A stretch of 64,000 nt of DNA from Pelagibacteraceae bacterium AG-447-N18 (GCA_003212275.1 QCQE01000002.1:1-64000); one strand, 5' to 3'. Numbered from the stretch's first letter, positions 13,098 to 21,145 are shown. Program-made: numbers and translations. The notes: a model not told the origin generated them from the sequence alone.

Positions 13098-14006
13098 CTA
13101 AATTTTTTTTAAAAATTTATTTAGGTCCTCTGACTTTATTTTGTTCCAATCCATCATATTACCTCTGCCCCAAGTAGATTGTCTCTTTGCATATTGCCTA
13201 GTCTTTATTGATATTTTCTCAATTACCTCTGATATCTCAATCTTTTTGTTAAGATAATCCCTTATTTCTGCAATTCCAATTGCTTTAGAAGCAGTTTTGG
13301 TTCTTGGAACTTTTAATCTTATAAATTTTTTTACTTCTGAAATTGCTCCTTTTTTAATCATATCTGCTGTTCGATCACTTATTCTTTTTATTAACTCAGT
13401 TCTTGGAAAATCAATATAAATTTTAAAAAAATTATCATTTTCATAATTTGATCTTGTACTTTTGAACCAATCATAAATTGATCTTTTAGTAAATAATTTG
13501 ACTTCGTAGGCTCGAATAACTCTTTGCGTGTCTGTAGGTTTAACAAAGTTTTTTGATACAGGGTCTAATTTTACTAATTTCGAAAAAAACTTTTTTACTC
13601 CAAGCTTTTTATGTAAAAATCTTATTTTTGATCTTATTCGAATAGGAATATTAGGAATATTTACTAAACCTTCAGTTATGGCTTTAAAGTATAATCCAGT
13701 GCCACCAACAAGAATAGGTATCTTTTTTCTTTTTCTTATTTCAAGAATTTTTTTATTAACTAATTTTAACCAATTTCCTGAAGAAAAATTTTTTTTTACA
13801 TTTTGAAAACCATACAAATGATGCTTAATATTCTTATAATTTTTTGGTAGTGGTCTAGCAGATAAAATTTTTAATTCTTTATATACCTGCATGCTATCAG
13901 CATTAACAATTTCTCCATTTATTTTTTTCGCAAGTTTGATTGCAAAATTAGATTTTCCAGAAGCTGTAGGACCATAAATTAAAATAATTTTGGATTTCAA
14001 ATCCAT
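13098..14006 (-). CDS. miaA: tRNA dimethylallyltransferase
   Basis: A 302-residue enzyme that adds the dimethylallyl group to A37 of tRNAs reading UNN codons. Seen: P-loop GPTASGKS (residues 11-18), the NADSMQVYKEL substrate motif, VGGTGLYFKAITEG, and the C-terminal KRQSTWGRG segment of MiaA (usually KRQxTWFR; here Phe-Arg is replaced by Gly-Arg-Gly). It starts 3 bp after degP and is followed by the ilvI promoter region. Its donor, DMAPP, derives from the DXP pathway whose first enzyme (dxs) is also in the window. Confidence 0.96.
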   Translation of the reverse strand: MDLKSKIILIYGPTASGKSNFAIKLAKKINGEIVNADSMQVYKELKILSARPLPKNYKNIKHHLYGFQNVKKNFSSGNWLKLVNKKILEIRKRKKIPILVGGTGLYFKAITEGLVNIPNIPIRIRSKIRFLHKKLGVKKFFSKLVKLDPVSKNFVKPTDTQRVIRAYEVKLFTKRSIYDWFKSTRSNYENDNFFKIYIDFPRTELIKRISDRTADMIKKGAISEVKKFIRLKVPRTKTASKAIGIAEIRDYLNKKIEISEVIEKISIKTRQYAKRQSTWGRGNMMDWNKIKSEDLNKFLKKI

Positions 14007-14009
14007 TAA

Positions 14010-15413
14010 TTAATCTAATTTAACGCCGATATATCGTCTTTGATTTTGGCTATTGTAAATAACTAATAAAATAGTTTTTTGATTACTATTTAAGACTTGT
14101 TTAACTACTTGGTTTAAATCATTTACATTTCTCATTTTTTTCTTTTGAGCTTCTAAAATTACACTATTTACTTCAACAGAACTAAATAAAGGACTATCAT
14201 TTGCTATCATGGTAACAACTAATCCAGATGTTTGATTAGGTAAATTTCTTGATTTAATATCTTCTTTATTAATCTGCCTCACTTTTATTTTCAGGTCTTT
14301 AATTTCTGTTTCTTTAGGACTTTCTGCTTTTTCTGAAACTTTAAAATCTTCTGAAGTTTCTAATCTTCCAAGTGTAATAATTTTAACAATTTCTTTTTTA
14401 TCTCTCCAAATTTTTACTTTTACTTTTTTCCCAACCGCAGTTCTTGCGACAATCATAGGAAGTTCCTTCATCTGATTTATTTTTTCTCCATTAAATTCTA
14501 AAATAATATCACCCGCTTTTACTCCTGCTTTAGCAGATGGACTATTTTCTGCAACACTCGCAACCAAAGCTCCACGCGGTTTATCTAATTGTTCAACTTC
14601 AGCAATTTCTTTTGTAACATCTTGAATTCTTACACCTAACCAACCTCTTTTTGTTTCCCCAAACTCTATTAACTGATCAATGACTATTTTTGCACTATTC
14701 GAAGGTATTGAAAAACCAATTCCAATTGATCCGTTTCTTCCAAGTATTGCAGTATTTATTCCTATCACATTTCCATTCATATCAAACAAAGGTCCGCCAG
14801 AGTTTCCTTGATTGATTGATGCATCAGTCTGAATATAATCTTCGTATCTAGTTAAACCTATCGATCTATTTCTTGCTGAGATAATTCCTGAAGTTACAGT
14901 ACCCCCAAGACCAAAAGGATTTCCAATTGCTATTACCCAATCACCAATTCTTGCTTTATCAGAGTCGCCAAATTTAACAGGTTTGAACTTTTCATTTGTC
15001 TCAAGTTGAAGAACTGCGATATCAGACAATGGATCAGCGCCTAGAACTTTAGCTTTAATCTCTTTTTCACCTACTCTTATGATAATATCATCGGCATCTT
15101 GAATGACATGATTGTTTGTAACAACAATACCTTTTTCATCTATAATAAATCCTGAACCTAAAGCTGCTGATGGTCTTTCTTGAGGTGTTCCAAATTCTTT
15201 AAACATGTCCTCAAATGGTGACCCTGGGGGAAATTGAAAAGGGAAAGGATTTGTTTGTGTTTTCACCATTGTAGTCGTTGAAATATTAACTACAGATGGC
15301 ATCAACTTTTCAGCTAAATCAGCAAAAGAACTAGGATGATTTTGAGCGAACGATTTTAATTGAGGACTTATAATCAAAATAATCGCTATAAATAATGTAT
15401 TTATTCTTCTCAT
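14010..15413 (-). CDS. degP: Do-family periplasmic serine protease/chaperone (DegP/HtrA)
   Basis: A 467-residue trypsin-like protease with a signal peptide (MRRINTLFIAIILIISPQ..., cleavage near residue 23). Catalytic triad: His102 (NNHVI), Asp131 (LSDIAVLQL), Ser205 (NQGNSGGPLFD). Two PDZ domains follow (about 240-340 and 360-460), the second more divergent. Known role: degrading or refolding damaged envelope proteins. It lies directly downstream of hflK-hflC and a DUF2065 gene, the arrangement found in other alphaproteobacteria, giving a membrane/envelope quality-control operon. DegQ-type naming is equally possible. Confidence 0.94.
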   Translation of the reverse strand: MRRINTLFIAIILIISPQLKSFAQNHPSSFADLAEKLMPSVVNISTTTMVKTQTNPFPFQFPPGSPFEDMFKEFGTPQERPSAALGSGFIIDEKGIVVTNNHVIQDADDIIIRVGEKEIKAKVLGADPLSDIAVLQLETNEKFKPVKFGDSDKARIGDWVIAIGNPFGLGGTVTSGIISARNRSIGLTRYEDYIQTDASINQGNSGGPLFDMNGNVIGINTAILGRNGSIGIGFSIPSNSAKIVIDQLIEFGETKRGWLGVRIQDVTKEIAEVEQLDKPRGALVASVAENSPSAKAGVKAGDIILEFNGEKINQMKELPMIVARTAVGKKVKVKIWRDKKEIVKIITLGRLETSEDFKVSEKAESPKETEIKDLKIKVRQINKEDIKSRNLPNQTSGLVVTMIANDSPLFSSVEVNSVILEAQKKKMRNVNDLNQVVKQVLNSNQKTILLVIYNSQNQRRYIGVKLD

Positions 15414-15414
15414 T

Positions 15415-15600
15415 TTAGTTTTTCATATAATAAATAATTATAAAACCTAATACAGCAAAAATTAATCCACCTGATCTAAGTTGACTGTCTTTTATAAGCT
15501 CTAATTTTTTTAACATACTTTTCATTTTTGATGGAAATATGGCATATAAAATTCCCTCAATAAATAAGAACAGACCAAAAGCAATGATCAATTCTTTCAT
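15415..15600 (-). CDS. DUF2065-family small membrane protein
   Basis: A 61-residue protein with two predicted membrane helices (about 2-20 and 42-58) separated by a basic stretch around PSKMKSMLKKLELI. Size, two-helix layout and the N-terminal LFLFIEGILYAIFP match the DUF2065 family, often encoded between hflC and the Do protease gene. It starts 7 bp after hflC and ends 1 bp before degP. Function unknown; context suggests an accessory of the HflKC/DegP quality-control group (inference). Confidence 0.8.
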   Translation of the reverse strand: MKELIIAFGLFLFIEGILYAIFPSKMKSMLKKLELIKDSQLRSGGLIFAVLGFIIIYYMKN

Positions 15601-15607
15601 GAATAGT

Positions 15608-16477
15608 TTATTGTGAATTTGGTTTTATATTTCCAAAAAATTTAAAGAATTCGCTATCAGGAGATAATATTAAGGAAGTCTCTCCACCGATTAAAGCTTT
15701 TTCATAAGCCTGCATGGCTCTGTAAAAAGCAAAGAATTCTGGATCTTGACCAAAAGCGTTAGCAAAAATATTATTTCTTTTTCCATCGCCTTCACCTTTC
15801 ATGATCTCAGACTTTTTTTGTGCATCTGCTAGGATAACTGTCACTTCTTTATCAGCGGTCGATGTTATCGTGACCGCCATTTCAGCACCTTTTGCTCTAA
15901 ACTCTTTTGCTTCTCTCTCCCTCTCTGTTTGCATTCTTCTAAAGATTGCGTCACTATTTGCTTGAGGCAGATCGGCACGTTTAATTCTAACATCTACAAT
16001 TTCTATACCAAAATTTTGCGCTTCGTTGTTTACACCTTCTTGAATCAAAGCCATTTGTTTTGTTCTATCCTCTGATAAAAGTGTTTGAAGTTCTTGTTGA
16101 CCTAATACGTTCCTTATTCTTGAATTAATAATTGTTGCTAATCTAGATCTTGCAACTCTTTCATTTCCAACTGAGATATAAAATTTAAGAGGATCGATTA
16201 TTTGAAATCTTGCAAAAGCGTCAACAATTAATCTTTTTTGATCTGATGCAATCACCTCTTCAGGTGGTGTATCCAAATTTAAAATTCGTTTATCTAAAAA
16301 TACTACATTTTGAATAAATGGTAGTTTAAAATTTAATCCGGGTTTTAAAATTATTCTTTTTGGATCACCAAATTGAAGTACAATTGCCTGATTAACTTCT
16401 TTAACAATAAATATTGAAAAAAATAATGTTACTGCAATTAAAACGGCTAATCCTGCTATAATTTTTCCTGCTTTCAT
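15608..16477 (-). CDS. hflC: HflC, SPFH-family FtsH modulator subunit
   Basis: A 289-residue prohibitin-like protein with an N-terminal membrane anchor (about residues 5-24) and an SPFH domain (about 25-200; VNQAIVLQFGDPKRIILKPG is typical), followed by a helical region with the EREREAKEFRAKG coiled segment. HflC assembles with HflK into a large periplasm-facing cage around FtsH and modulates its proteolysis. It starts 1 bp after hflK; ftsH itself is encoded about 26 kb away in this window. Confidence 0.96.
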   Translation of the reverse strand: MKAGKIIAGLAVLIAVTLFFSIFIVKEVNQAIVLQFGDPKRIILKPGLNFKLPFIQNVVFLDKRILNLDTPPEEVIASDQKRLIVDAFARFQIIDPLKFYISVGNERVARSRLATIINSRIRNVLGQQELQTLLSEDRTKQMALIQEGVNNEAQNFGIEIVDVRIKRADLPQANSDAIFRRMQTEREREAKEFRAKGAEMAVTITSTADKEVTVILADAQKKSEIMKGEGDGKRNNIFANAFGQDPEFFAFYRAMQAYEKALIGGETSLILSPDSEFFKFFGNIKPNSQ

Positions 16478-16478
16478 T

Positions 16479-17588
16479 CTAGTTAGTCACTTTCTTTTTT
16501 AATTCTGGTAATGGTAAGTATGGAACAACACCTGAGCCAGCATTCTTCTCAATTATCACTTTATCAATATCAGCCAAAACCTTTTCCATTGTCTCTAAGT
16601 ACATTCTTTCTTGAGTTACAGATTTTGCTTTTTTGTATTCATTGTAAATAGCTAGGAACCTGCTTGCTTCACCCTCCGCTTTAGCTACAACTTCTTTTTT
16701 ATAAGCCTCTGCAGCTTGTAAAATCTTTGCTGCTTCCCCTCGGGCTCTCGGGATTACATCATTGGCGTACGCTTCAGCTTCATTTTTTGATCTTTCCATG
16801 TCAGCTCTAGCGGCCTGCACGTCACGAAACGCATCAATCACTTGATCAGGTGGGTCAGCTTTTTGCGTTTGAACTTGTGTAATTTGAATTCCTGATGTGT
16901 ATTCATCTAAAATCTTTTGAATTATTTCTTGAGTATCTGTTTCAATTAACGATCTTCCTTCAGTCAAAATTGGCTGAATATCAGATCTAGCAATTACTTC
17001 TCTCATCGCTGTTTCAGCTGCAGCTTTAACTGTTCCTTCTGGATCTTGAATTTTAAATAAAAAATTTCCTGCATCTTTAATTACCCAAAAAACAGAAAAA
17101 TCTATGTTAACTATATTTTCATCACCAGTAAGCATTAAGCTTTCTTGAGGAACATCTGCTACACCTCCTGCTGCTGAAGAAAAACCACTATCTCTCTCTG
17201 ATCTAAAACCAATATCAATTCTATTAACTTTGGTTACTTTGGGAGTTAAAACAGTCTCTACTGGGAAAGGAATATGATAATTTAAACCTGGTTGCGTTGT
17301 TTTTACAAATTTTCCGAATCTTAAAACGACACCTTGCTCGTCAGGAAGCACTCTATAAAGACCGCTTGCTAACCAAACAAAACCTAAAATGATTAAAACT
17401 AAAATTGCTTGTTTTCCTCCAGATGAACTTCCGCCTGGTAAAAATTTTTTAATTTTTTCTTGAAAATCTTTTATAATTTTATCAACATCAGGTGGTCTAG
17501 GACCTCTTCCAGAACCGTTACCACTACCACCTCCACCTGGGGGTGATCCCCAAGGGCTACCACCTCTTTGTTGAAAATCATCTGACAT
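16479..17588 (-). CDS. hflK: HflK, SPFH-family FtsH modulator subunit
   Basis: A 369-residue partner of HflC. The N-terminal ~35 residues are Gly/Pro-rich (GSPWGSPPGGGGSGNGSG), as in other HflK proteins. One membrane segment (about 63-80) precedes the SPFH domain (QGVVLRFGKFVKTTQPGLNY) and a long helical C-terminus (EAEAYANDVIPRARGEAAKI) that builds the cage wall. First gene of the hflK-hflC-DUF2065-degP run. It is divergent from mrp across 50 bp holding a sigma-70-like and possibly RpoH-type promoter. Confidence 0.96.
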   Translation of the reverse strand: MSDDFQQRGGSPWGSPPGGGGSGNGSGRGPRPPDVDKIIKDFQEKIKKFLPGGSSSGGKQAILVLIILGFVWLASGLYRVLPDEQGVVLRFGKFVKTTQPGLNYHIPFPVETVLTPKVTKVNRIDIGFRSERDSGFSSAAGGVADVPQESLMLTGDENIVNIDFSVFWVIKDAGNFLFKIQDPEGTVKAAAETAMREVIARSDIQPILTEGRSLIETDTQEIIQKILDEYTSGIQITQVQTQKADPPDQVIDAFRDVQAARADMERSKNEAEAYANDVIPRARGEAAKILQAAEAYKKEVVAKAEGEASRFLAIYNEYKKAKSVTQERMYLETMEKVLADIDKVIIEKNAGSGVVPYLPLPELKKKVTN

Positions 17589-17595
17589 AGATTAT

Positions 17596-17625
17596 CTATA
17601 TAGTGTCTAATTTCACAAAAACAAG
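17596..17625 (-). promoter_or_regulatory. Candidate hflK promoter, sigma-70-like and RpoH-like reading
   Basis: Reverse strand: TTGTTT (17624-17619), 16-nt spacer, TATATA (17602-17597), 8 nt before the hflK ATG. The same DNA also reads CTTG (17625-17622), 17 nt, ACTATATAG (17604-17596), close to the alphaproteobacterial heat-shock sigma consensus CTTG-N17/18-CYTATNT except for A in place of the first C. By eye only. Confidence 0.35.
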
Positions 17626-17638
17626 CTAAGATCAGACA

Positions 17639-18463
17639 ATGCCAGATAAAAAGCCAAAACTAAGTGCCGCAACCAGTAATGATAGTGGGAGAAAAGTATA
17701 CACAAAAAATCCAATTATTGGAGCAAAATTCACTATCGCTATTTCAAGCGCGAAAGGAGGTGTTGGAAAATCAACTTTTGCAACTAATCTTGCAATAGCA
17801 TTAAAACATATAGGCTGTAAAGTTGGTTTGCTAGATGCAGATATATATGGACCTTCAATTCCAAAAATGTTTGGAATAAATGAAAAACCAAAAAGTGATG
17901 GTCAAAAACTAGATCCTATAATTAAATATGATATTCAGTGTATGTCTATTGGGTTTCTTACTGATCAGCAAACTCCAATGATTTGGAGAGGTCCAATGGT
18001 AACTAGTGCCATTAGAACTTTTACCCAAAAAGTAAATTGGAGAGATTTAGACTTTATAATCATAGATATGCCTCCCGGTACAGGAGATACACAATTGACT
18101 TTCTCACAAGAGATAAAAATGGACGGAGCAATCATAGTTTCAACACCTCAAGAGGTTGCTTTGTTAGATGTAAAAAGAGGAATTAAAATGTTTGATAAAT
18201 TAGGGGTAAAAATTTTAGGACTCGTAGACAATATGAGTTACTTCATTGGGGATGATAATAAAAAATATAAAATTTTCGGTGAAGGTGGAGTTCGCAAAAC
18301 CTCAGAAGAATTCAATAAAGAATTTTTGGGAGAAATACCCATTAACCCTGAAGTAGGAAAGACAAGTGATAATGGAAAACCAATAGTTGAGGAAGATCCA
18401 AATAATGAAATTTCAAAAATTTATATTAATTTCGCTAAAAAAATCAAATCAATTTATCTTTGA
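17639..18463 (+). CDS. mrp: Mrp/ApbC-type Fe-S cluster carrier ATPase
   Basis: A 274-residue Mrp/NBP35-family P-loop ATPase, thought to carry Fe-S clusters to apo-proteins in the cytosol. Deviant Walker A motif KGGVGKS is at residues 39-45; the family signature near 125 reads [16 protein letters not shown], with DMPPGTGD diagnostic. Many homologues carry an N-terminal MIP18-like domain; here only ~30 low-complexity residues precede the ATPase, so this is the short form. The CxxC cluster-binding cysteines of longer relatives are not evident. It converges on thyX with a 20-bp coding overlap. Confidence 0.92.
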   Translation: MPDKKPKLSAATSNDSGRKVYTKNPIIGAKFTIAISSAKGGVGKSTFATNLAIALKHIGCKVGLLDADIYGPSIPKMFGINEKPKSDGQKLDPIIKYDIQCMSIGFLTDQQTPMIWRGPMVTSAIRTFTQKVNWRDLDFIIIDMPPGTGDTQLTFSQEIKMDGAIIVSTPQEVALLDVKRGIKMFDKLGVKILGLVDNMSYFIGDDNKKYKIFGEGGVRKTSEEFNKEFLGEIPINPEVGKTSDNGKPIVEEDPNNEISKIYINFAKKIKSIYL

Positions 18464-19391
18464 GATTAAAAGCTTCCATTAACTCATTCCATTCTCTTTT
18501 TGACAAACCAGAACTTTCTAAAGAGACATCTTCGCCTTTAATTAATTTTTGAATAACAACATTTCCTTTAGCAGAAACTTCTGTACCACCCACTCTATAA
18601 TCCATAAAAGCTTCATAGGTTGTAGGTACCCATCTTTTTAATGTGTCCAACATGATTTCCGCATAAACTCTAATTTCATATTGAGCATGATGATCAGCTC
18701 GTAGCCTTAAAAAATTCATTAAATTTAAAAGATCTGTTTTCCAATACCACTGCGTATAAGTGTTTAACGTTAAATTCATTCTGGCAAGTTCTCTGGCCAA
18801 ACCTTTTTTATTGTTGTCAATAGTCGATCCATCGTATCTTTCATTAAGCATGGTTTCATAATTAGAATATGTTCTTTCTGCATCATTTTTTAAAAGATCT
18901 AAAACCTCTTTTGCTTGAGTTCCTTCAAGAACATCTCCCCTTCCTTGTCTATTACTTGTTGCTTGAGCTGCTAAATTTTCAGAGGTTGGTAAATAAAATT
19001 CTTTATCCAAAATGGAGTATCTTGCAGAATATTCATTAACATTAGCTGTTCTATGTCTTATCCATTGTCGTGCGATGAAAATTGGTAATTTGATGTGATA
19101 TTTAATTTCACACATTTCAAATGGTGTACTATGCCAATGACGCATCAAATATTTTATCAATCCAGCGTCAGTTGATACCTGTTTAGTTCCTTTTCCATAA
19201 GAAACTCTTGCGGCTTGAACAATAGATGTATCATCACCCATATAATCAACTACCCTCACAAACCCATGATCTAATGCTGGTATTGCCTCATAAAGAATAT
19301 TTTCCAACTCTAATACAACTACTCTTTTTGTTTTATTATTTTGAGACTGCTGATTCTTAATTTCTGCAGATTGTTCTTTGGTTAATTTCAT
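18444..19391 (-). CDS. thyX: Flavin-dependent thymidylate synthase
   Basis: Makes dTMP from dUMP with methylene-THF and NADPH via FAD, replacing ThyA. The ThyX signature RHR-x7-S is present as [11 protein letters not shown], followed by ARYSI. The start is set at the ATG at 19391 ([11 protein letters not shown]..., 315 residues). The frame stays open to 19514, but those 41 extra residues are antisense to the tmRNA acceptor piece and to the ssrA promoter, so they are not protein. The 3' end overlaps mrp by 20 bp in convergent orientation, with no space for an intrinsic terminator. Confidence 0.95.
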   Translation of the reverse strand: MKLTKEQSAEIKNQQSQNNKTKRVVVLELENILYEAIPALDHGFVRVVDYMGDDTSIVQAARVSYGKGTKQVSTDAGLIKYLMRHWHSTPFEMCEIKYHIKLPIFIARQWIRHRTANVNEYSARYSILDKEFYLPTSENLAAQATSNRQGRGDVLEGTQAKEVLDLLKNDAERTYSNYETMLNERYDGSTIDNNKKGLARELARMNLTLNTYTQWYWKTDLLNLMNFLRLRADHHAQYEIRVYAEIMLDTLKRWVPTTYEAFMDYRVGGTEVSAKGNVVIQKLIKGEDVSLESSGLSKREWNELMEAFNLKDKLI

Positions 19392-19399
19392 GAATGTTA

Positions 19400-19427
19400 T
19401 TGAATCTCTTGCGATTCCTTTTATATT
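19400..19427 (+). promoter_or_regulatory. Candidate ssrA promoter
   Basis: Forward strand: TTGAAT (19400-19405), 16-nt spacer, TATATT (19422-19427). The predicted start near 19434 is the first base of a GTTGG-TTTT-CCAAC hairpin, a plausible 5' end for the tmRNA precursor. Confidence 0.45.
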
Positions 19428-19446
19428 AATAAAGTTGGTTTTCCAA
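19420..19446 (-). promoter_or_regulatory. Candidate thyX promoter, overlapping that of ssrA
   Basis: Reverse strand: TTGGAA (19446-19441), 15-nt spacer, TATAAA (19425-19420). Its -10 overlaps the ssrA -10 on the other strand, and its -35 lies in the 5' end of the tmRNA precursor. The spacer is short, so confidence is low. Confidence 0.3.
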
Positions 19447-19513
19447 CTATGACGATAAACGAATTTCGTAATAACCATTGCGGACGTGGGGGCAGTACCC
19501 ACCACCTCCACCA
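19434..19513 (+). ncRNA. ssrA: tmRNA acceptor piece
   Basis: 5' portion of the permuted gene: hairpin GTTGG-TTTT-CCAAC (19434-19447), a short-helix region, T-arm (19486-19502), acceptor 3' strand (19503-19509) and CCA end (19513). The exact mature 5' end cannot be read from sequence. The reverse complement stays open and produces the false ThyX N-terminus. Confidence 0.85.
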
Positions 19514-19525
19514 ATTACAACTTAT

Positions 19526-19697
19526 GGGGGTGAACTAGATTCGACGGGTGACTAAAGGCTATTCTTTCGTTCGGAATTGTTCCTCCGTAAAGGGCTAATT
19601 TATAAATGCTAACGAAAGTTACGCAATTGCTGCTTAATTAATTTTTATTAATTGAGTAAACGGGGTTTGGGGCACCTGGCAACAGAACGCCCCCTAT
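19526..19697 (+). ncRNA. ssrA: tmRNA coding piece
   Basis: 3' portion of the permuted gene: acceptor 5' strand GGGGGTG, the D-analog and 5' helix region, the tag reading frame (19608-19637) and a downstream segment with GGGGC (19669-19673) pairing GCCCC (19689-19693) around CACCTGGCAACAGAAC, a block I associate with alphaproteobacterial coding pieces. The 3' end is approximate. Confidence 0.85.
19608..19637 (+). other. ssrA: tmRNA proteolysis-tag reading frame
   Basis: Resume codon GCT (19608-19610) and the following codons read A-N-E-S-Y-A-I-A-A, stop TAA at 19635-19637. The AIAA end fits the ALAA/AVAA class of ClpXP-recognised tags. With the charged alanine, the added peptide would be AANESYAIAA. 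Confidence 0.85.
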
Positions 19698-19709
19698 AAA
19701 GTATTTTTT
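19669..19709 (+). terminator. Possible ssrA 3' end/terminator
   Basis: Hairpin GGGGC/GCCCC (19669-19693) followed after ten bases by T6 (19704-19709). The hairpin probably belongs to the mature coding piece, so its terminator role is uncertain. Confidence 0.3.
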
Positions 19710-19771
19710 GTCGCTTAAAATTTGAAAAATTTATTTAGTAAAATTTTGATTAAAGGTGTAGGAAAGTTTAG

Positions 19772-21136
19772 ATGAAAATCAAATCGAATTTTATTTATAT
19801 ATCAATAATAATTTTTTTAACAATTTTGTTAATTTTTGGCCATCAAATTAATAAACAAAGTTCAGCATCCAAAAAAAATGAAATTTCAAATATATTACAA
19901 CAACTAAAAACCAGAAATAATCAGCTGGTTAAAATTCAAAAAAAATTATTTGAAAATGGAAAAAATTTAAATGATATAATTAATAAAGAAGAAATAAACT
20001 TTATAAGCGTTTTTAAAGATAAAAAACTTAATGGTTTAAATAACTACTCTTATTCAAAATATTCAACTGATGATATTTTATTTACTGGAAACCAAGGAGC
20101 TATTGGTACAGGGTTTATAGATTTTTATGATAATGATAAAAATTTATTAATTGCTACTTATGATGGAATTTTCGCATATACAAATCTTAATAATTTAGAA
20201 AAATTTAAAAAAATAAATTCTAACATCAATTCGTTAATAAATTATGAAAGATTTTATTTTCACGAACATTATGGAATTAAAGATATACATATAAATAATA
20301 AAAAATTATACGTTTCTTATATAGGTAAAAGAAAAGATAATTGTTATGACCTTAAAATTATTTTAGCAGAATTAAATGAAATATTTTTAAACTTTGAATT
20401 ATTTTATCAAACTTCAAATTGTGTAAATGAAAATAACAACCATGGATTTTGGGCACATCAAGGTGCGGGTGGAAGAATCGTCAATTTAGATAATGCAAAT
20501 CTATTATTTACAACTGGAGACTTCAGAAATCGACCTCTTTCACAAAATATTGAAAGTGACTTTGGAAAAATTTTAAAGATAAATATTAAAAATAAAAAAT
20601 CTGAAGTGGTTTCGCTAGGGCATAGAAACCCGCAAGGTTTATATTACAGTAAGAAGTTTGATTTTATTTTATCAACTGAGCATGGACCAAAGGGTGGCGA
20701 TGAAATTAATATTAATAATGGACCTTTTTCAAAAGTAAAAAATTTCGGTTGGCCAATTTCATCTTATGGCAACCATTACAAAAAGAATTATTCGAGAAAT
20801 ATATTAAATGAGGCACCATTAAATAAGTCTCATAAAAAATTTGGTTTTGAAGAACCTATCAAATATTTTGATCCATCGATTGGTATTAGTCAATTAATTT
20901 CTTTGAATGAGGAAGACACAGAATTTTTAGTTGGTGCAATGGGGAATGAGATTGCTGATCAAGATTTAGGACTTCACTATATAAAACTTAATAAAAAAAG
21001 AGATAAAGTTATTGATCATGATTATTTTTTATTAAATGAAAGAGTAAGAGATATGGTAATTTCTAAAAATAAAAAAATAATTATAATTTTTTTAGAGTCT
21101 ACAAGTTCAATTTCAATTTTAAGAAAAAAAAGTTAA
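19772..21136 (+). CDS. Membrane-anchored PQQ-dependent sugar dehydrogenase-like protein (GSDH family)
   Basis: A 454-residue protein with an N-terminal membrane anchor or uncleaved signal (about residues 8-25), a predicted coiled coil (about 33-70) and a six-bladed beta-propeller of the glucose/sorbosone dehydrogenase family. Family segments seen: AHQGAGGRIV (catalytic-His region), GHRNPQGLYY, STEHGPKGGDEIN and NFGWPISSYG. GSDH enzymes oxidise aldoses with PQQ in the periplasm; many relatives have unknown substrates, so substrate and PQQ use are unproven. The gene is even more AT-rich than its neighbours, stands alone 75 bp after ssrA and converges on ppdK with a 9-bp gap. Its position next to tmRNA, a common integration site, could mean acquisition, but no integrase or repeat is seen. 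Confidence 0.78.
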   Translation: MKIKSNFIYISIIIFLTILLIFGHQINKQSSASKKNEISNILQQLKTRNNQLVKIQKKLFENGKNLNDIINKEEINFISVFKDKKLNGLNNYSYSKYSTDDILFTGNQGAIGTGFIDFYDNDKNLLIATYDGIFAYTNLNNLEKFKKINSNINSLINYERFYFHEHYGIKDIHINNKKLYVSYIGKRKDNCYDLKIILAELNEIFLNFELFYQTSNCVNENNNHGFWAHQGAGGRIVNLDNANLLFTTGDFRNRPLSQNIESDFGKILKINIKNKKSEVVSLGHRNPQGLYYSKKFDFILSTEHGPKGGDEININNGPFSKVKNFGWPISSYGNHYKKNYSRNILNEAPLNKSHKKFGFEEPIKYFDPSIGISQLISLNEEDTEFLVGAMGNEIADQDLGLHYIKLNKKRDKVIDHDYFLLNERVRDMVISKNKKIIIIFLESTSSISILRKKS

Positions 21137-21145
21137 TAATTGATT

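Larger units (their letters stand above)
19434..19697 (+). ncRNA. ssrA: tmRNA, circularly permuted two-piece form
   Basis: Rescues stalled ribosomes by trans-translation with SmpB. The acceptor (tRNA 3') half comes first and the coding half second, the permuted order of alphaproteobacterial tmRNA. The upstream half ends in a T-arm (stem GTGGG/CCCAC, 19486-19502, loop GGCAGTA), acceptor strand CACCTCC (19503-19509) and encoded ACCA (19510-19513). The downstream half begins GGGGGTG (19526-19532), which pairs with CACCTCC along all seven positions, including a G3-U70 wobble, the alanine identity element. The typical 5' tmRNA block TAGATTCGACGGGTGAC follows. A tag frame and a G/C-rich hairpin (19669-19693) complete it. 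The intervening segment between the halves is only 12 nt. Confidence 0.93.

Noticed and set aside
19392-19514. ThyX N-terminal extension of 41 residues in the open frame
   Set aside because: It is antisense to the tmRNA acceptor piece and its promoter, and lacks ThyX family similarity. The ATG at 19391 is used instead.
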